Positions 36,956-47,785 of a stretch of 64,000 nt of DNA are shown one piece after another. The stretch spans positions 26,162,045-26,226,044 of the forward strand of contig NC_053420.1 of assembly GCF_016859285.1 (NCBI RefSeq), read 5' to 3'. The position numbers and the translations under genes are program-made. Every line of letters starts with the position of its first letter. The stretch's first letter is position 1. The notes below the pieces were generated by a model. It did no database searches, was not told the DNA's origin, and worked only from the letters and a program-made list of their open reading frames with translations. The DNA comes from Xiphias gladius (lineage: Eukaryota; Chordata; Actinopteri; Istiophoriformes; Xiphiidae).

Positions 36956-39900
36956 TGTATGTTCGTGTGCAGAGATTCACAAGCACCTAAGCAATCGGAT
37001 GTTGTAAGCTCCTCTACATGATGCTATACTGTAATGGGAAATTGTAATGCTTTGAAATAAAGAACAAAAATCCCCAAAATATTACATTTTTTGAAGGTTG
37101 CAATATACAAATCTATAACACAAACGCATGAATGTGTACTGTAATCCAATCATGAACTTGAAAAGCTCATTTTGCGTGTTCAATACAAGTGAGCTGAGCC
37201 CAGTGAGATGAACATATTGTCTCTGTACTGTACAATGGGATATAGCTCATTGTATCTGGATATTGAGGGTAGCTTCTGCATGTGGTTCTTCTCAAAGCTT
37301 TTTGTCCCAGTTCTCCATGTGTCTAGACAAATGGATAATTTTCAACCTTCTCCTTAAGGTCATCCTTTTCTTTGATGAGCACTCACCAAGTATTTTGAGC
37401 CTCATGAGAAATCGGCCTCTTAGCCGTGACAATTCTCCCTGCTGCCTCATTCACAGTGCACACACTGTTCTCAGCAACAGTCACCATGGAGGCCATGTCC
37501 ACGCACATTAGTTCCACAGTTATCCCAGCTGTTATGTCCTTTGTGACACCGAGTTTCAAAGTTAGATATTTATTAGCCATCTTCTCACTAACGAGGTCAT
37601 TCTTTTGATGCTATCACACTTCTGTGGTTTGTGCCTTCTTGGAAGCCAGTCTTCTATCTCATGACAATGTTTTTGCGGTGCCTCTTTTACACTGGTGTCA
37701 CTGTCCTCTGCAAGAGCCATTGGGGTTGCCACCCCAAGCAGTGAGGCTCCAGCGAGGCTGCATCCTGCCAGCTAGAAGAAGACAGATTCGGATACACCAC
37801 TAAACTCATCAGCCACAATATTAAAACCAGTTACCAGTTTTATTGTTTTGGCTGAGCCAAAATGATGATGATCTCTTGTTTACCAAGAAAAGGGATTTTA
37901 CAAGACCTGGAACTCACCACAGTGGCTTTGACAGGTTTCATGCCCTTTGCCTCCTGAGAAGCAATTCAGACTGTTCTCTGGATGTAGTGGAAACACCCAT
38001 CATGTCAGTAACGTTGGTGCTCACATGGGATTTAAACCTACATTAACCAGTTTTTGGCCACTTGTGGGCAGCAGAAGCAAGCTGTGAACATGACAAGTGA
38101 CATGTTTTACTATATAAACCTTATGACCCGGGCAACTTCGTAACTAAGAGTGGCTTACACCTGCATCTAGCTGATACAAGCAACATTAGCATCCTTTTGG
38201 AGTGGTGTCTCTGTCCAGCTGGAAAATGCAAGTCCAGTATTCCCTCTCCTTTGAGCTCTGGCCTGGTTCCACCCAATCCTGAGGGAAATATCTGGCTGTT
38301 GAGCTGTTAAATGCTCAATTATGTTCACAGGCCACAGTAGCTGCTAACTTAGTTTGGTGTGTGGTGCTGGGCAGGTAGCATACAGTGGGTTTATCTGAGC
38401 ACAGCTGCCCGCTGTGGGTGGAAACAGGATTGATGGCAGTGGCGATAGCGGACCAAAATAATAAATTTGCGAGCAGTAAAACACAAAACAGTCAACTGAA
38501 AGACACTGAACCCTAGAGCTGATTGATATTTTTTTGTGAGTTTGTCGCTACTAGCAATCCCTTTCATATCACACAAAGTAATCTGATCCATTGTTAATAT
38601 AAAAATGTTGATTAGAAAACCTCCCACTAAAGCAAACTGGCAGACGATAATCATGTTGTGTTTGAATCTTGAATACTTTACCTGTCTGCTTCAGTATTCA
38701 AGGGGACACTTCATGAAAATATGGGTTCCATAGCTCCATTTTCCAGTTCCACAGTTCAACACTTGAAGATATTCTTCATGATTAATAATGGATCCCCATT
38801 TGTACCTTGCTCATAACACTGTAATTGTAATGCCAATTTGTAATCTGGGCTTTTATTATTACATATTGGCTCGTATTTTATTTTAAAAAAGCACCTATGC
38901 ATTGTACTGTTGATGTGCTTTTCCATTATACTATATATTTCTAACTGTCCCTATTATTCATACTGATTGTGTAGACCAATGTTGTGTTGAGGTCTTTGTT
39001 ACTGCAGTGTGCTTACAAAAAAGAAAAAAACGCATTAAACATATTTGGGGAAAAAAATACTGATTAGAGCAGCTTTAAAAACTGCTGTCCTCTTCAAACA
39101 ATAGTGTTTAACACACAGGATAATGGCCAAAACAACAGTGAGAAAGCGTGATATTTTGATGAGGGGTTTCACGCTGACAGTTATACTACTACTAAATTGT
39201 TACTGACATCTTCCCATTTGGGGCCCCTTAAGGAAACATCATATCAGTTGTGGTCTTATATACGAGGCCTGCTGGTGTGGAAATGGCAGCTAAATGCAGT
39301 GTAATTCCACAGGATGGTGCCAGCGCTGCATTTGCAAGGTCATCAGGACTGTCAGCAGGCCTGTGAAAATAAAATCTCAAGATACCGTGTTGGAATTATT
39401 TCACTGATCTGCGAACCAAATGACACAACTGTTGCGATTACAAGAAAAGAAAAACTGCCATTTCCACATTTCTCAGAGAGGTATGGTTGGTGGTAAGCAG
39501 TGCATGACGTAGGCCTTTTTATTCTTACTATAACTACAACTACAGGTGTTACCACCCAGGAAACAGCACCCAAACAAGCAGCAGAAGGTCGGTGGAGACT
39601 GATCGTCCATATCATTAAATATAAAAGTAGATCAAAGACCCCACAACTTCAAATACAATTTCCATCCACCGTGTTGTTCTCAAGTTGCCGGAATTATTTT
39701 CTGCTCCTACCCAGCACACTTTAAATATTGATACAGTTGCTGTCATACAGTAGCCTATAAAAACTCTATAAACTGCATGGAAGAGAAATTACTAAACCAC
39801 AAAAGTAAAATTCAATGAATTTGTAGTTTATGTCTACATTAATAAAGAAAGTCAATAGCTTATCTGTAGTTTCTAAACTAATATTGTGGATTACAGCATC

Positions 39901-40269
39901 GGTTTTCATTAATGTGTCTTATATTCATGGCAGTACTTAGTAAGAAAAAATCGATACGATTATTTATATATTATGCGATTACGCCCGCTGTGATTTACTA
40001 AAAGTGGTGCCAATAAAAGATGCAAAAAATTTAGAAATGCGAGCATTTGCCAAAGTTCACTTCACATAATTCCTTCGTTTTTTTTTAGAATTTGAAATGT
40101 TTACAGCCTGTAATCTAAGACATGCTATTGATTTACAAAGTGTCTGCTGCTTTTTGGGTTATGTAAGTGTTATGTAAGTATGTGTTGTTATGAGGAGCTG
40201 TCAGGTTGGCTGGCTACAACACATTTAAGCCATTGGGCAGTGAAACACAAATTCCACGGGGGGGAAAGC
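36956..40269. other. Intergenic DNA between LINE fragment and bhlhe40
   Basis: Mostly AT-rich with no supported gene. One stretch, 37383-37770 on the minus strand, has exon-like character: cttcttctag, an open run with GASLLGVATPMALAED, a frame change near 37580, then MANKYLTLKLGVTK...ending at ACTTG|GTGAGT. I treat it as a possible pseudogene piece only. Confidence 0.4.
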
Positions 40270-40275
40270 TTTATT
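40270..40275 (-). terminator. bhlhe40: Candidate bhlhe40 poly(A) signal
   Basis: AATAAA on the gene strand about 1.3 kb after the bhlhe40 stop, which is close to the UTR length of mammalian BHLHE40. GT-rich sequence follows on the gene-distal side. Confidence 0.55.
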
Positions 40276-41595
40276 AATATTTTAATATATATCAATAATA
40301 CTTTATATACAAAATATGTACAACAAACAACCTTGTGTTACATTTCAAAATAAGAATCCCAAGTACCTCTTTCTATACAAAACTATTATTTTTATTTGAA
40401 CTTTACATTCACTCTCTTTGCCACAGACACGACATTTAAAGCAAATACATTTAAACACCTGCCGTCGTGTCTGCGTTAAACGAGTAAAGGCAACAGCATG
40501 AGCTAAGATCAGGCCTTAACTTGACTGGGAATTTGTGGGCAAGATGCAAATCTGGCTGAGCATGATGCTATATACTGTACACGTTTTACTGGCATACAGC
40601 AAAAGACTACCTCAACCCTCGTCTGGTAGTGATGCAAATACACTCAGTGGGTCACGTATCAAAAATAGAGATGTTTGAGTAGTACAAACAAAAATTATTA
40701 CAAGACATTACTTCACAGGATCTCCATCTAGATGCACAAATAGTCATGAATCACAAATTAAATCATAAAAGCACGTATGGCCACATCACTCTTCAACAGA
40801 CAGGAGTGACACACCTCGTACAGCGACAACGCCCTGAATTCTTTGAATATCACGAACACTTGTGTTCATTTAGCTCCAAGGTAACTGAAGGGTGAAAGAA
40901 GCAATGTCTCTTATGACGTGTGAGGTCAACATGAGCCAGACATTTTTTTTTGGTAACATTCTAGTCTAAAAAAAAGAAAAAGAAAAAAAAGAAGAAGTTT
41001 TGTTGCAGTTACAGGAGCGACAAACACTGAAGGTAGATCCTCCATTCTCAGATCTACAGCAGGTAATAATAATTCAAGCAGCATCTACAAGGGCCTGTTG
41101 TTCAATCCTTACATTCATTTCAGACAGATGTGTGTGCAAAAGTAGGTCCAAATATTTTTTTGGGGGGGGGGTATCTGTGCCTTTTATTCCGGTTTTACCT
41201 CTGACATTCAACAATGAGTGCGGAGAGGGCGAACCTTGCTTAAAAAAAAACCAAAAAAAAAAACGCTTTTGCAACCTCTTGAGCACTCATCATCTTTAAA
41301 CTGACCATTTTCACAGTGTTTCAGAGCCATGCAGCAGGTAATATATGAACCTTTGCATGGGCAATGAAGGTGGCCCCCCAAAAAAACCTGTTTCAATGTG
41401 TGAGAAGCTGATGATATACAGTATGGTGGGGACCATTTGGGGTTCTTTGCTGGGGTCAGTGTTCTGATGGGCCGAACAACGGCTGTGGTTTGAAGGGATA
41501 CCAGTGCCTTTGTGTGTTTAAAGTCTTTTCAGAGGGCCACCCATTTAACCCCGTTCCACATTCGGAGGGCAACGGTCCAACAGAAACACATCTGT
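40276..41595 (-). other. bhlhe40: Probable bhlhe40 3' UTR
   Basis: AT-rich 1.3 kb stretch with A-rich and T-rich blocks between the stop codon and the candidate poly(A) signal. No other gene. Boundaries are inferred. Confidence 0.5.
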
Positions 41596-43543
41596 TTAGT
41601 CTTTGGTTTCCAAGCCCAAAGGGGGGACCTGCTTTAAAGCTTTGTGAAGAGCAGGGGAGTCCATGGCGGGATGGTGGGGGACCGGAGACAATGCCCTTGG
41701 GGACATCACCAGGGATGAGGGACGTGTCTCTGGGGGCAAACTCACTGCAGAGCCACCCATGCCTGGGTACATAACTGGCATGCCCCCAGGATACCAGCAT
41801 TTCTCCAGCATTGGCAGGTACGCTGCTGCTGCTGCAGCTGCGGGGGGTATGAGGTAGAAGGGGAGGCAAAACGGGGGCTGGTTGGGCGAGAAGCTCATGT
41901 AGCCTCCGGGGCCTCCTGCTGCATGACCAGAGAGAATCTCGTCCTCCGAGGAGTCAGACCTTGACCTCTTGGCCTGAGGCTCATCGCCCTCCTGCTTGAT
42001 GGCACCGGCCGCACACTCAGACACAGCGTGCTTGAGCTCCCCCTCCCTCGCGTGGCTTTCTGACCACTGGGCTTTGGGCTCACGCTTGTCGTGTTCTCCC
42101 CCATACCCGCTGTCAGTGTCTGTGTCACTGCCGCTTTGCTCCCCCGTCCCGTGGGGGTAAGTCCTTTGAATAACAGGAACACAGTTCTTAGCGGGGCCCT
42201 CAGAGACCCTCGGCGGCTGTCCAGCAGGTTTCTTCAGTTTCTCCGAAGCTTGAGGGATGGACTCATCTGGGTGTAGGCTGCTTCGATGCTGCAGGACTTC
42301 AGCTGCTACTTTTTGGATGTGGCCGATGACATGGGAAGGGGTCAGGTCCCTGCTACTTTCTTGGCTGGCCAGATAGTGGAGGACCTCTTTCGCACACAAG
42401 TGAAAGCCTGAGCGGAACATCTCCTCGCTGCTCTCTGCACTGTCACCTCCATGATCACCTGGTAGTTTAAAAAGCACAGGGTTACAAAGGATTCGTTCCG
42501 CAGTGTTTTACTGCAATAAGGTCTGATAACTGCAACAGATCACAGAGGGCCCAGTCTGTGGATGCCTTAATGTAACACATCTGTTTGTATTTTATGTCAT
42601 GTCATCAAACTTACTAATTTGCAGGTCCTTCTGTAGCGCGATAATTTTCTGCTGCTGCTGCTCCAGGAGAGCACTCAGGGCTTTCACATGCTTGAGAGTG
42701 AGCTCCAGCACCACGGCTTTCTCCAAATGACCCAGCGTCTAAAACAGGAAGACCTTCGATAAGCATGTTGATCTTTCTTATGTAACACATTCTGCAGCTG
42801 AACAGGGGACAAGCCTCGAACACCCGGGAAGTCATGCAATCCACGTACACACACTAAACGCTCAAGCATAAATTGAAATCTAAAACTATAGAATTTAGAC
42901 AGTAAAATTACAAAATTGAGGGGAAAAAAAACATTTGTTCATCTCTTCTCTCCTCTTAAAATCCAAAACCTTATATATTTATTACTGAGAATGCAAAACT
43001 GAATCCAAAGTCTAGAGCAAACAGCAAAAGCATGTGGCGTCTCAGATTCCCTGGCTGTTCACAGACATGCCATATGTAGAAGATAATACCCACTGTAAGC
43101 TTAAGATGTTCTGGTAACAAATCCTTCAGCTGGGAAATGCATTCGTTGATTCTGTCACGTCTTTTCTTTTCGATCAGTCGGTGTGGCAACTTGTATGTCT
43201 CCTGGAGGGGGTTGGAATGTTGTCAGTAAAATCCAGGCAGCTCAGGTTAAACTGATAAATGCAGGAATATTTTGCATTTTAACTTTCATTTACCTTGCTC
43301 TCATCCCCGCGCTTTATGCCCCTTCTGGGTTTGTACACATAAATGGGAAAATCCATTCTTGGGAGAAAAGACAAAAATTAGTTAGTCTTTAGTTTGGTTA
43401 GGGTTCAATATAAAGTGCTTTATATAGTAGGATAGAGTAGAACAAAATAGGAAATGTTCCTTTTACCCTGGCATGTCTGCTATATCCAGTGATGGGTGTT
43501 TTGGTACACAGGGAGGGGGTTGCGCACTGGTAATCCTCTCCAT
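41596..43543 (-). CDS. bhlhe40: bHLH-Orange transcriptional repressor DEC1, complete, 5 exons
   Basis: Nuclear E-box repressor that dampens CLOCK:BMAL1 output and responds to hypoxia and cAMP (family knowledge). Exons: 43467-43543, 43294-43357, 43094-43201, 42615-42738, 41596-42458. They total 1236 nt, 411 aa (human 412), with all phases consistent. Domains: N-terminus MERITSAQPPP, bHLH over about residues 48-105 (LPHRLIEKKRRDRINECI, then TLGHLEKAVVLELTLKHVK), Orange domain about 140-185 (EEMFRSGFHLCAKEVLHYL), the conserved GKNCVPVIQRT and SGSDTDTDSGYGGE blocks, a sumoylation-type IKQE, and the C-terminus LKQVPPLGLETKD. It differs from BHLHE41, which has an Ala/Gly-rich tail. Oddity: the FYLIPP...YLPMLEKCWYP segment holds eight alanines where the human protein has only two or three residues. 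Confidence 0.98.
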
Positions 43544-43949
43544 GTCGTTTAACTGCAAAAACCCGAAAGAATTACTTCAAAGAGCCTTCAAAACCTTCCA
43601 AATGAGTCTCTGCAGTCGCGCTTCAGAACGAGAAAAAAAAATCACGTAAAGGTTAAAAAAAAAAAAAAAAATCGAAAAGTATCTCCTTTTATCCACTGTG
43701 TGCGTTTCCCCGCTGTGAGCTGGAGTTGGGCACCGCGCAGCGTTCTCACCCTGAGGTCCGGACTCGGTAGTATGTCTAGGGAGGCTCCGGGCCCGGCTGA
43801 AAGTGTGAGAGCTGGGTGGGTTTTTGACTACGTGTTAAATAAACCCTGTGACTACAGGCACGTCTCTCGGCAAGAGACACAGACTCGACTCTGTCACATG
43901 AGCCTCACGTGTTGGACAGCGCTTTCAACTCCCTCCCCGCGCCGAGCTT
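43544..43949 (-). promoter_or_regulatory. bhlhe40: bhlhe40 5' UTR and proximal promoter
   Basis: Upstream of the ATG there is an A-run (43653-43671), a TATA-like GGATAAAAGG on the gene strand (43684-43693), then GC-rich DNA with a perfect CACGTG. The TATA-like site would put the TSS near 43655, about 110 nt before the ATG. TSS placement is inference. Confidence 0.5.
43906..43911. promoter_or_regulatory. bhlhe40: Perfect E-box CACGTG, bhlhe40 proximal
   Basis: Palindromic CLOCK:BMAL1 and DEC-type E-box about 360 bp upstream of the ATG. DEC1 promoters in mammals are driven by, and autorepressed through, such sites. That this one is used here is inference. Confidence 0.6.
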
Positions 43950-43954
43950 GCGCG

Positions 43955-44004
<50 letters not shown>
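43950..44004. repeat. (CG)n(CA)n alternating tract, Z-DNA prone
   Basis: Six CG units run directly into about 21 CA units, giving 55 bp of strict pyrimidine-purine alternation about 400 bp upstream of the bhlhe40 ATG. Confidence 0.95.
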
Positions 44005-44008
<4 letters not shown>

Positions 44009-44480
44009 CACCTCCTCCCCCCTTCACTGCTACTCTTTCTGTAGTACTCGTCCACTGGGGCCGAGTCTCGTGTACCACCATGCTCCGGCTCTCGAGGCGG
44101 AGACGTGTTTGCAGAGCCCCCCGTGTTTACGAGACAGAAAGTAGAAACTGCAAATATGGCAGACTTTATTTTGCACTGCAAGATAATATCTGAAAACAAT
44201 GTAAGCTCTGGAGTGACGAACGATAGCAACAAAAGATATGACACACACACACACACACACATATATACATATATATTTAGTGAACTACCCAATAGCTAAC
44301 GGACTGTATGGTTATATAGAGAAATGCACTGATTTTAGACGAGATTGGAAGAAGTGGTAAAAGGTCAGAATGAAGTCACACAGGCTTGTCTTCTATGTAG
44401 CATGGGAACCTTATACATCCATATGTATACTTTTGTATATACCTATAGGTATATATATCATTTATGATATAGTTTATGAA

Positions 44481-44710
44481 ATAATAGTTTATATAGGTTT
44501 AATTGAAGAGGATTTAATAGTCCACAGAAGAAACAAAGCACGACACATTAATGACTCAATAAGAAACAATGATGACTACAAACACACACACACACGCATA
44601 TATATATACATATATTTATATATATATAGCTTATAGTATAATAGTTTATATAGATTTAATTAAAGAGGACTTAATAGGCCACAGAAGAAACAAAGCACGA
44701 CATAATAATG
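44481..44710. repeat. Duplicated ~73-bp segment separated by an AC/AT microsatellite
   Basis: Copy 1 (44481-44554) and copy 2 (44638-44710) both read from ataatagtttatatag to ccacagaagaaacaaagcac with a few mismatches. An (AC)n(AT)n tract at 44583-44630 lies between them; a similar AC/AT tract is at 44243-44277. This looks like a local duplication at unstable DNA. Confidence 0.85.
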
Positions 44711-44903
44711 ATACAAGCAATCCTTACAATTACATGACATAATGAGTCAAACAAGAAGCGACGTTGATGACCTAAATGACACGAGTGTTTCACTCCCGCC
44801 AATGGGGGAATCATCGCTGCTTTCCTCTTTCTGTAGCCTTAAATGTGTCACGCGCCCAGTATGGACACGGTGTAATTTCATACTGTACCCATTTGCTGTG
44901 TGG

Positions 44904-44909
44904 CACGTG
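44904..44909. promoter_or_regulatory. Perfect E-box CACGTG, bhlhe40 distal
   Basis: Second CACGTG in the context tggcacgtgcacctg, 1 kb upstream of the first and just before the distal CpG-rich block. Confidence 0.5.
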
Positions 44910-45009
44910 CACCTGCGGCGGGACAACACTTGTCTCTGTGGCGGAGCGTTGTGCTTTGTTTTTTTTTTTTTTTTTTTTTTATACCGGCTGCCGTACTGAT
45001 ACCGTTAAA

Positions 45010-45330
45010 CCAGCTTGTACCCATCGGGATGTCACGTTGAGCTCCTCATGGCCGGGAGAGCGCCGAGGAGCAGATCCCGGCCGGTGACGTCACGCGCGCA
45101 GCCAAACCGAGAGTGCCCGAGTGGTCGCTCGGTTCCATCCGCCGACGTCCCGAAGCAGCCAGAGACCAACGCTATAGATAGAAGCAGCCTGCGAGCAACG
45201 GAGCGGCGGGCCGGAAGCGAGGGAGCGGGAAAGGGGTTCTCTGTCAGGACCTGTTCTACCGAAACGACGGCGAAGAAGACAAAAATGCTTGTCCCTGACA
45301 CATCGCTCGCCGTTTGTTGTTCTGTGGAAA
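45010..45330. promoter_or_regulatory. Distal CpG-rich block with CRE, 1.5 kb upstream of bhlhe40
   Basis: CpG-dense 300 bp (gagagcgccgaggagcagat, gtgacgtcacgcgcgcagcc, gtggtcgctcggttccatcc) in otherwise AT-rich DNA. It could be an alternative bhlhe40 promoter, an enhancer, or the start of a divergent plus-strand transcript. A T23 run at 44959-44981 and a G18 run at 45358-45375 border it. Confidence 0.55.
45085..45092. promoter_or_regulatory. Perfect cAMP response element TGACGTCA
   Basis: Full palindromic CRE in the distal CpG block. cAMP induction of DEC1 is known in mammals. Use of this copy is inference. Confidence 0.6.
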
Positions 45331-45357
45331 CGAGTAATAGGGGGGGGAAATAACGGC

Positions 45358-45375
45358 GGGGGGGGGGGGGGGGGG
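45358..45375 (+). repeat. G18 homopolymer (with G8 upstream)
   Basis: Eighteen consecutive G, preceded by aggggggggaaa at 45340. It could form a G-quadruplex on the plus strand. Confidence 0.9.
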
Positions 45376-46019
45376 TGCTCTTCCCACGCTTGTAGAAGTT
45401 ACATTCACATTTTTTATTACCCTTAAAAAAGAGACAGAAGAAAGAAAGAAAAGAAAAGAAAAAGAGGAAAAACATGTTGACCTAAACTGCTAACATTGGC
45501 CTGCTGTGGTGTTGCCTCAGGAATTTAACAAACCTTCTCCGTGTCACCGTTCATCAGGCCACAGACCTGCATCTGAAAACATTTAGGCCTCAGTGTTCAG
45601 TGGTGGAAGAAGTATTCAGCAAAATTCAGTGAAAGCAAAACCTATAGACATGTATGTATATATATTCCATTACAAGGGAAAATTTGCTTTGGGATCAACA
45701 ACAAAATGTTCCTAAACTATGAAAAATTAAATGGGATTATTATTATTGATGTATAAATATGTAAGATGTACTACAATGCAGTTGTGCGTTGGAGCTAATG
45801 TTAATTGCTTCATATACTGCTACCTATATTCACCCATGTTGTGTCTGTAAAGTGTCATGCAGCATGGCGCAGATTTTCTCAAGAGGACATCAGAGATGCA
45901 GGTGGGGACAAAATAAAGGATGCGAAGAACAAAAGAAGACACAAAAAGAGTCTGACTATGAAGCTAATTAGGGGCAGTCATTTACAATGCACTCTTTTTT
46001 TTTTTTTTTTTTTTTTCCA

Positions 46020-46278
46020 GGATACACGGTCTGAGACTGAAAGGCAGAGCGGCGACAGCTCATCTGAAGACCAGTACAGCTTGATAAAAACTTGGCACGC
46101 AGAGAATCTTTCAGGAAAGCCCCAATTCCATGAGGATATATGCAATTTTAAACCCACCCAATTACATACATTCCAATTGTATGGGAGACATCTGCTGGTT
46201 TTAGACGTGTGTTTCCAGTTGACAGAGATCATTTCTCTGAAAGCCTTCGAGATTAATGCAGGACATGGCCTCGTTTAA
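46020..46278 (+). other. Exon-like open frame between bhlhe40 and itpr1
   Basis: A T22 tract plus CCAG at 45997-46018 precedes 86 open codons starting DTRSETERQSGDSSSEDQYS, ending in TAA at 46276. It has AATAAA at 46534. It lies on the strand divergent from bhlhe40, downstream of the distal CpG block, so it might be an exon of a divergent transcript. No family recognised; chance is possible. Confidence 0.2.
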
Positions 46279-46499
46279 TTTCTCAACTGGAAAACACTGG
46301 CTGAAATCTATGTATTTGGCTTATGTGGAACATATTGTATATTTCCAGTAGTGGAATTTATAATTGTGACTGAAGCAGCACTTTACATAATGTATATTGG
46401 ACCTGTTTTTTTTTTCCTACAACCAAGTATAATGTGTGCTTATAATGTGCAAATTTCTTTAAGTAATCCTATAATATCACCTCAACAAAAAACAAACAC

Positions 46500-47785
46500 C
46501 AAGCACAGGCAGTAAAGGATAATTACATCAATTTTAATAAATAATTCTACTTTAATATACAAATTGACAGTGCTTAGATTTTTAATTCATCTTAACATTC
46601 ATTTTGAGTAACAGTTTTTTTCTCCATCTCATTTTTCTATACAAAAGCAAAGGTAAGCAGCAAACGTTATGTACACACAGTAGTCCAAAAAAATTTCTAA
46701 GAGTAGCATGAAAACCAGCTCATACATTTTGGTGAACATGAGCATTAAGTTTAGTGACCCTGCACAAGCAGCAAACTTTTATCAGACTTTAAATGGAGAC
46801 AACAGGCACAAATGGAACATGTTTGCTGCAAAACATAGGAAATTATTCTAATGATGTTTATTAAAGTAAAAGTTACGCAACTCCTGAGTAAATTGTAAAA
46901 GCACGAGTGACGCTTAAATTATACGGTATATTTGACAGACAGGTCAAACATTCTAAATGTCCTTTAGAACCAAATTAAATAAGAGAGCAAATTTATCATA
47001 AAATAAGTTAGCAAATAAGTTAGAGATATGATACCACATGTACACCGGTGAAAGAAAACTATCTGTATATATTGCTCTCACACAATATACTATATCTCTA
47101 CTGAGTGCAGATGACACTCGAGAAGTATGCACATTTTCAAGAAATAAAAGAAAAAAGTAAAATTAAGAAGGCCAGCTTATTAAATATTTTCTCTATATTT
47201 GCGCAAGTAAAGACAACCAACGACTCGTTTTTTTTATCCAGAGACAATTAAGTACAAACAAAAATAAAAATGTAGGCCCACTCTTTTAAGTAAGACATGA
47301 TCGATGGAACTTAAACCCACACACCATTGAGGTTGCATATTTAATATATTGCACAACATAGAAAAATAAGACATTTAATACTGCTCATTATGCCAGAAAT
47401 ATAAACAGAAAACATTAAAATAAAATAAGCAATGAAAACAAATGGGACCAATTCCTCCTGTCCAGTCAGCCCCATCATGTTTCAAGTTCAACCAGTAAAG
47501 GCCATGTTGTGAGAAATCCAATTTATTTCTACACAGAAGACATTTGGCACAATTTCCAACTGGACCGAACAGAATGAGGTGGGTGAAGGTTACTGTTTGG
47601 AGTAACATGTGCGTGGGATAGAGCTACACATCGTCTTATGACTACCTATGTTACAGTGTTTCCCTACCGTTATAATTTAAACTCACGCTCAGTACAGTAT
47701 ACGTGAGGTGCAGCCTCCGTCTATGGCACACTCCGTCCGGACGCACAGTCGATGCTGCACCGCTTCAGAGCCATGTCAGTCAACC
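46500..47785 (-). other. itpr1: Probable itpr1 3' UTR
   Basis: AT-rich 1.3 kb after the itpr1 stop. Several gene-strand AATAAA signals are present (for example plus-strand TTTATT near 46858 and 47523); I cannot choose the end. Confidence 0.45.

Noticed and set aside
45032-45475. Minus-strand 147-codon frame upstream of bhlhe40
   Set aside because: Made of homopolymer and CpG-island translation (poly-Phe, poly-Pro from the G18 run).
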